Under the pieces are notes generated by a model. That model saw nothing but the letters and a program-made list of their open reading frames with translations. It was not told the DNA's origin and ran no database searches. Positions 13,336-17,172 of a stretch of DNA of 17,172 nt are shown one piece after another (the first letter of the stretch is position 1; every line of letters starts with the position of its first letter). The position numbers were made by a program, and so were the translations under genes. Source of the DNA: Scybalousia_A sp964626385 (GTDB lineage: Bacteria > Bacteroidota > Bacteroidia > Bacteroidales > P3); contig CAZVEO010000052.1 of NCBI GenBank assembly GCA_964626385.1, positions 1 to 17,172 of the forward strand, written 5' to 3'.

Positions 13336-13902
13336 ATGTTAGTTGTAGGTAATAGTTTGTTAAGTGAAGATATAAGAGATATTAAATTTTCTTGTAACTT
13401 GTCCAAATGTAAGGGACAATGTTGTGTGGAGGAGGGTGGTTTTGGAGCGCCCATAACAAAGCAAGAAAAAAGAGAAATAAAAAAACTTCTCCCCAAAGTA
13501 TTGCCTTTGCTTCCCATAGAAAGTCAAACAATAATAAAAAAAGAAGGTTTCACCGAACAAGACGAACAAGGCGACCTTTGTACGAGAACGATAAACAAAA
13601 AAGATTGTGTATTTTCTTTTAAAGATGAAAAGACAGGTTGTTTTTTCTGTGTCTTTCAAAAACTTTATTTAGAAAAAAAATCTTCTTTCATTAAGCCTAT
13701 TTCTTGTTATCTCTATCCTTTAAGAGTAAAGGATTATGGAGAATTTAATACGGTTAATTTTGATTTTTGGAAAATATGCTCTGATGCAATGCAAGAGAAG
13801 GGTACTCCTCTGTATGTTTATTGTAAAGAGCCACTTATTTTACGTTTTGGAGAAAAATGGTATAAGGAATTGGAAGAGCAGATAAAAGAAAGTCAAAAGT
13901 AG
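13336..13902 (+). CDS. DUF3109-family cysteine-rich protein
   Basis: The product has 188 residues, no signal peptide and a cysteine-rich N-terminal cluster: C20, C25, C29 and C30 (FSCNLSKCKGQCC), followed by more cysteines, including CxxxxC-type pairs near the middle and SCYLYPLR. This pattern and the opening FSCNLSKCKGQCC fit DUF3109, a family widespread in Bacteroidetes and distantly similar to YkgJ-type metal-binding Cys proteins. A bound metal or iron-sulfur site is likely, but the reaction is unknown. It has its own promoter box. The next gene, pfk, starts 66 nt later with no terminator visible, so the two may be co-transcribed. Confidence 0.85.
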   Translation: MLVVGNSLLSEDIRDIKFSCNLSKCKGQCCVEEGGFGAPITKQEKREIKKLLPKVLPLLPIESQTIIKKEGFTEQDEQGDLCTRTINKKDCVFSFKDEKTGCFFCVFQKLYLEKKSSFIKPISCYLYPLRVKDYGEFNTVNFDFWKICSDAMQEKGTPLYVYCKEPLILRFGEKWYKELEEQIKESQK

Positions 13903-13968
13903 TTTTATTTTGCAATAAAAACAAGAGAATTTAGTTATAAGTAATATTAAATTAAGACTATAAACATC

Positions 13969-15210
13969 ATGAGAGAAGATAAACTTTTTAAAGGGAAAAC
14001 TCTTGCCATTCTTTCTGGAGGAGGAGATACTCCTGCTATCAACAGCAGTATAGAGTCAATAAGAAATCGCGCAACAATGCTCGGTTTCAAAGTGTATGGA
14101 ATACTTAGAGGTTGGAAGGGGCTGTTAGGAGAGGGTGATGTGGTTGATTTGACTCACAAGCCTTATAATCCTCTTTATGGAGGTACTGCTTTGCGCTCAT
14201 CTAGAACCAATCCGTTTCCTTCAAAGAAAAATCCTGAAGATAGAGTGCCTCAGGTAATGCGTAACTTAAAAAGATATGGAATAGACGTTTTGGTTACCAT
14301 AGGAGGAGATGACACCAATGGAGCTGCAAAACGTTTGTACGAACAAGAGGGAATACCTGTTATCGGGTTCCCAAAAACAATAGATAACGACCTTAGAACT
14401 TTGACTTGGCATGAGTTTAATGGTAAAAAGGTTGATGCGGTTATTTGTCCAGGCTTTCCTTCTGCTGCTTTGGGTATAGCGGATTTTGCAGCAAGGCTTA
14501 AAACTACGGCAGAATCTCATTCAAGAATAATGGTTATGGAGGTTATGGGTAGAGATGCTGGTTGGCTTACTGGAACGGCTACTTTTGGAGGTTCTACTAT
14601 TGCTCTTATACCAGAGTTGGAAATGAATAAAGAGCGTAAAGAACATTTCTTAGATTTGGTTAATGAGGCTTACAAAAATTCTCCTGATAAGGCTTTGGTA
14701 ATACCCGTAAGTGAAGGTGTGCGTTGGTACAATGAAAAAACAGGCACAATAGATGTTGTTTATGCCTCTACCGAACAGGACGAATATGGACACGCTCGTT
14801 TGGGAGGAGTCAGCGGAACAATAGCAAGTGAAATTTCTGCTAAACTAAAAATAGACGCAAGAGCACAAGTAACCGGTTATTATCCAAGAAGTGGAAAATG
14901 TTCTGCCTATGATAGAAGAATGACTCAAGCCCTTGCAGATAAAGCGGTTGATTTGTTGATAAGAGAAGATTTTGGTAAAATGCCTGTTTTGTCTAAAGTT
15001 TGTCATTTTGATGAGCTAGAGGAATACAATTGTTCGGCAATAGATATGGGTAAGATAGGCAATCGTCCTTTACCTGAGGAATATTTTGATGAAAAGACTT
15101 TCTGTTTTACTCCTATGTATAAGGACTTTTTGACTCACATATTAGGAAGCGATTATACCTATCCTATTTTTCACACTGACTTTCCAAAAGTAGAAGCAAA
15201 AGAATTATAA
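13969..15210 (+). CDS. pfp: Pyrophosphate-dependent 6-phosphofructokinase (predicted)
   Basis: This enzyme phosphorylates fructose 6-phosphate to the 1,6-bisphosphate, the committed step of glycolysis. The 413 residues hold the PFK family marks GGTALRSSRTNP (71-82), GGDDTNG (112-118), PKTIDND (135-141) and MGRDAGWL. Two residues indicate the phosphoryl donor. D115 in GGDD, where ATP enzymes have Gly, and K136 in PKTIDND, where ATP enzymes have Gly, are the known signature of pyrophosphate use. PPi-PFKs are reversible and usually not allosteric. The nucleotide/PPi loop near the N-terminus reads SGGGDTPAIN, with Ala in place of the common Gly. It lies downstream of the DUF3109 gene and upstream of purE. 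Donor assignment is inferred from these residues. Confidence 0.9.
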   Translation: MREDKLFKGKTLAILSGGGDTPAINSSIESIRNRATMLGFKVYGILRGWKGLLGEGDVVDLTHKPYNPLYGGTALRSSRTNPFPSKKNPEDRVPQVMRNLKRYGIDVLVTIGGDDTNGAAKRLYEQEGIPVIGFPKTIDNDLRTLTWHEFNGKKVDAVICPGFPSAALGIADFAARLKTTAESHSRIMVMEVMGRDAGWLTGTATFGGSTIALIPELEMNKERKEHFLDLVNEAYKNSPDKALVIPVSEGVRWYNEKTGTIDVVYASTEQDEYGHARLGGVSGTIASEISAKLKIDARAQVTGYYPRSGKCSAYDRRMTQALADKAVDLLIREDFGKMPVLSKVCHFDELEEYNCSAIDMGKIGNRPLPEEYFDEKTFCFTPMYKDFLTHILGSDYTYPIFHTDFPKVEAKEL

Positions 15211-15223
15211 TTTATTAAATAAA

Positions 15224-15266
15224 GTTAAGGTCTTTGAAATGTTATTAGGATTTTAAAGACCTTAAC
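15224..15266 (+). other. Hairpin between pfk and purE
   Basis: GTTAAGGTCTTT (15224-15235) is a perfect 12-bp reverse complement of 15255-15266, with a 19-nt loop. There is no T run after it, only TCTAAAATTTC, so it may be an inefficient terminator or an RNA-stability element rather than a strong stop. Confidence 0.6.
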
Positions 15267-15288
15267 TCTAAAATTTCATAAAAATACA

Positions 15289-15795
15289 ATGACACCAAAA
15301 GTAAGTATAATAATGGGCAGTACTTCCGATTATTCGGTTATGGAAAAGGCTGCTAAGTTTTTGAATGAGCAAGAAATTCCTTTTGAAATAAATGCTTTGT
15401 CAGCGCATCGTACTCCAAAAGAGGTAAGCCTTTTTGCCTCTAAGGCAGAGCAAAGAGGTATTAAGGTTATTATAGCAGCGGCAGGAATGGCGGCTGCTTT
15501 GCCCGGAGCAATAGCTGCAGAGACCACTTTGCCAGTTATAGGAGTGCCTGTAAAATCTTCTTTTGAGGGTTTGGACTCTGTGCTTTCTATGTTGCAGATG
15601 CCTCCTGCTGTTCCAGTTAGTGTAATGTCAGTAAATGGTGCTTTGAATGCTGCTATTATGGCTATGGAAATTTTGGCTTTGACGGACGAAACCATAAACA
15701 AAAAAATACACTCTTATAAACAATCTTTAAAAGAAAAGATAGTAAAGGCTAATGAAGAGTTTGCCAAAATAGAATTTGAATACAAAACCAATTAA
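15289..15795 (+). CDS. purE: N5-carboxyaminoimidazole ribonucleotide mutase (PurE, class I-like)
   Basis: PurE converts N5-CAIR to CAIR in purine synthesis. The 168 residues start with the expected VSIIMGSTSD (phosphate-binding loop), then ALSAHRTP with H40 equal to the catalytic His of class I enzymes, and GVPVKS with LQMP further on. One departure is visible: the loop usually written AAHLPG reads AAALPG here, with Ala at residue 70 (codon GCT). The closing KIVKANEEFAKIEFEYKTN resembles Bacteroides PurE. No other purine genes lie in the window. The gene sits 78 nt after pfk and 53 nt before the kinase-deaminase fusion, with no terminator seen on the downstream side, so the latter two may share a transcript. 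Confidence 0.93.
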   Translation: MTPKVSIIMGSTSDYSVMEKAAKFLNEQEIPFEINALSAHRTPKEVSLFASKAEQRGIKVIIAAAGMAAALPGAIAAETTLPVIGVPVKSSFEGLDSVLSMLQMPPAVPVSVMSVNGALNAAIMAMEILALTDETINKKIHSYKQSLKEKIVKANEEFAKIEFEYKTN

Positions 15796-15848
15796 TCTTA
15801 AAGTTTATAAACTATAAGAAAAAAACAGAATCCAACTTTTTTAAATTT

Positions 15849-16877
15849 ATGATAGTAATAGGAATAACAGGTACTTTGGGAGCGGGCAAAGGCACAATAG
15901 TTGATTTTTTGAAGGAAAGAGGTTTTTTGCATTTTTCTGCAAGAGATTTTCTAAACAAAAGAATAAAAGAACTTGGGCTTGAAGCCAATAGGGATACAAT
16001 GACCATGGTTGCCAATCAAGAAAGAGAAAAGGAAGGAGCCGATTTCATTGCTAAAGGTTTGCTGGCAATGGCAAAAAAGGAGGACAAAAATTGTATAATA
16101 GAGAGTATTCGCAATGTAAAGGAAATAAAGTATTTGAAAGAAAATTCGGAATTTATTTTGTTTTCTGTGGACGCGGATATAAAAACTCGTTATGAGCGTA
16201 TATCTTTGCGAAAGAGTGAGACGGATAACGTAAGTTTTGAGACTTTTGTTGAAAATGAGCAAAGAGAAATGACCTCCAATGATGATAACAAACAAAATAT
16301 AAGGGCTTGTATGCTTTTGGCTGATTTTTCTTTTAACAATGATGGAGATTTTTCTTCGCTTAGAAAACAGGTAGAGCAGGTTTTAGATAAAATACAATAT
16401 AGGGCAAGACCTTCGTGGGACGACTATTTTTTGGATATAGTCAAAACGGTTTCCAAACGTGCCACTTGCAACAGAGGAAGGAGCGGTTGTGTAATAGTCA
16501 AAAATCGTCAAATCTTGGTAACAGGCTATGTTGGTTCTCCTAATGGTTTGCCTCATTGCGATGAGGTGGGGCATCTTTTTCGTAAGCAAATGGACGAAAA
16601 TGGCAATATTTCCAATCATTGTGTGCGCACAGTACATGCCGAACAAAACGCCATTTGTCAAGCCGCCAAGAGAGGTATTGCTCTTGATGGTGCAACGCTT
16701 TATTGTACAATGACTCCGTGTCGTACTTGTGCTATGATGATTATCAATTGTGGAATAAAAAGAGTTGTTTGCTTAAATAAATACCATAATGGCAAAGAAA
16801 CCGAAGAGATGTTTCAACAAGCCAATATAAAATTAGATTTCTATTGCGACAAAGTTTTGCAATACGATAAGCAATAA
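15849..16877 (+). CDS. Fusion of a P-loop nucleotide-kinase-like domain and a dCMP deaminase domain
   Basis: The product has 342 residues in two parts. Residues 1-180 form a P-loop kinase-like domain. Walker A is GTLGAGKGT (8-16, K14), and NMP-kinase-like features follow: SARDFLNKRI, EREKEGADFIAKGL, IIESIRN and a FSVDADIKTRYERI segment. From about 186 comes a zinc-dependent dCMP deaminase: RPSWDDYF (187-194), GCVIVKN, GYVGSPNGLPHC (226-237), HAE (263-265, zinc ligand H263 and catalytic E265) and PCRTC (290-294, ligands C291 and C294). dCMP deaminases make dUMP for dTTP synthesis. The same order of domains is known from yeast Dcd1 and, in a longer form, from bacterial anti-phage dCTP/dCMP deaminases DcdV/AvcD. 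Here the P-loop is intact. The purE neighbourhood suggests housekeeping; a defence role is only possible. Confidence 0.85.
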   Translation: MIVIGITGTLGAGKGTIVDFLKERGFLHFSARDFLNKRIKELGLEANRDTMTMVANQEREKEGADFIAKGLLAMAKKEDKNCIIESIRNVKEIKYLKENSEFILFSVDADIKTRYERISLRKSETDNVSFETFVENEQREMTSNDDNKQNIRACMLLADFSFNNDGDFSSLRKQVEQVLDKIQYRARPSWDDYFLDIVKTVSKRATCNRGRSGCVIVKNRQILVTGYVGSPNGLPHCDEVGHLFRKQMDENGNISNHCVRTVHAEQNAICQAAKRGIALDGATLYCTMTPCRTCAMMIINCGIKRVVCLNKYHNGKETEEMFQQANIKLDFYCDKVLQYDKQ

Positions 16878-16880
16878 GCT

Positions 16881-16930
16881 ACAGGCACAGCAACCTGAGG
16901 CTGTTCTATAAGGGCAAAGCCTGTTTTTTT
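16881..16930 (+). terminator. Hairpin terminator after the kinase-deaminase gene, containing a repeat fragment
   Basis: ACAGGC (16881-16886) pairs with GCCTGT (16919-16924) and ACAGC (16887-16891) with GCTGT (16900-16904), followed by seven T. The bulged segment 16907-16921 (TATAAGGGCAAAGCC) is a copy of the repeat word found at 138-151, 211-224 and, inverted, 241-254. Confidence 0.65.
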
Positions 16931-17011
16931 AAGGGTACATACCATTACAATTTGCTTCGATATATTATAAAACAACTTTAAATAAATCTACTATACCTTA
17001 AAATAACTTAT

Positions 17012-17051
17012 AAAAAAATGTGGTGCTACCAAACAAAATAGTAGGACCACA
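17012..17051 (-). terminator. Intrinsic terminator of the minus-strand T9SS gene
   Basis: TGTGGTGCTAC (17019-17029) and GTAGGACCACA (17041-17051) pair at 10 of 11 positions. On the minus strand the hairpin is followed by a run of seven T, 24 nt past the stop codon. Confidence 0.8.
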
Positions 17052-17074
17052 ATGTTTTAATATCTATATTTTTT

Positions 17075-17172
17075 TTATTTTTTAATAAGTTTGGTTGTTA
17101 CTCCTTTTACTTGAAAATAATAAACTCCACTTTGCAAATCCTTTATATCAAGCCTTTCGTTTATTATCTCTT
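17075..17172 (-). CDS. Partial gene: C-terminus of a type IX secretion (T9SS) substrate
   Basis: Only the last 32 codons are inside the window; the gene continues beyond the right edge. On the minus strand the end reads LDIKDLQSGVYYFQVKG, then four residues and KLIKK before TAA. This matches the type A C-terminal sorting domain of T9SS cargo: an L-x-x-L-x-x-G-x-Y strand, a short beta strand, and a basic K-L-I-K end. Such proteins are exported across the outer membrane and often attached to the surface. The upstream function cannot be known from here. The piece is too short for standard ORF finding, but the stop is followed by a good terminator. Confidence 0.8.
   Translation of the reverse strand, partial: EIINERLDIKDLQSGVYYFQVKGVTTKLIKK

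Noticed and set aside
15796..15848. AvcI-like RNA antitoxin upstream of the kinase-deaminase fusion
   Set aside because: The gap is only 53 nt and A-rich, with no promoter box or stable hairpin.

Overview
The window reads as chromosomal DNA from a low-GC, anaerobic member of the Bacteroidetes, most likely the order Bacteroidales. The reasons are: repeated TAnnTTTG promoter boxes (the phylum's unusual -7 element, often with TTTG about 19-20 nt upstream); almost no Shine-Dalgarno sequences; a ruvX-def-TPR lipoprotein cluster; a DUF3109 protein; an AtpD of about 503 residues paired with a very short AtpC; a Bacteroidetes-type LeuRS; and a type IX secretion C-terminal sorting signal at the right edge. 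It looks like mostly core genome, with no phage, IS element or CRISPR array seen.

Layout. 1-371 is gene-free, T-rich and full of short direct and inverted repeats. 372-2866 (+) is a run of ruvX, def, a TPR lipoprotein and a coiled-coil lipoprotein, closed by a terminator near 3000. A promoter box just before that terminator could make a small RNA of about 75 nt. 3166-4315 (+) is the rpsF-rpsR-rplI ribosomal operon, ended by a bidirectional terminator shared with a secreted unknown protein on the minus strand (4426-5097). Upstream of that gene, 5163-5392 (-) holds a promoter followed by a long rod-like hairpin of about 190 nt, which I interpret as a 6S-like RNA (Bacteroidales-1 type). 5547-6848 (+) is a solitary 4-hydroxybutyrate/butyryl-type CoA-transferase. 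7245-7318 is a tRNA with a CAT anticodon, followed by leuS (7461-10271).

10437-12207 (+) is atpD-atpC, detached from the other ATP synthase genes. Next come a paralogue of the first coiled-coil lipoprotein (12356-13222), a DUF3109 gene, a predicted pyrophosphate-dependent phosphofructokinase, purE, and a fusion of a P-loop nucleotide-kinase-like domain to a dCMP deaminase (15849-16877). The window ends inside a minus-strand gene whose product carries a T9SS sorting domain.

The genes do not form one pathway. They group into translation (rpsF/rpsR/rplI, leuS, tRNA, def), energy and fermentation (CoA-transferase, PPi-PFK, atpDC), nucleotide metabolism (purE, dCMP deaminase fusion) and envelope lipoproteins. 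Most units are separated by clear hairpin-plus-T-run terminators. The items most worth a second look are the kinase-deaminase fusion (related in architecture to DcdV/AvcD anti-phage deaminases), the 6S-like RNA and its overlap with the leader of the next gene, the promoter-terminator unit at 2908-3020, and the lone perfect Shine-Dalgarno before rplI.
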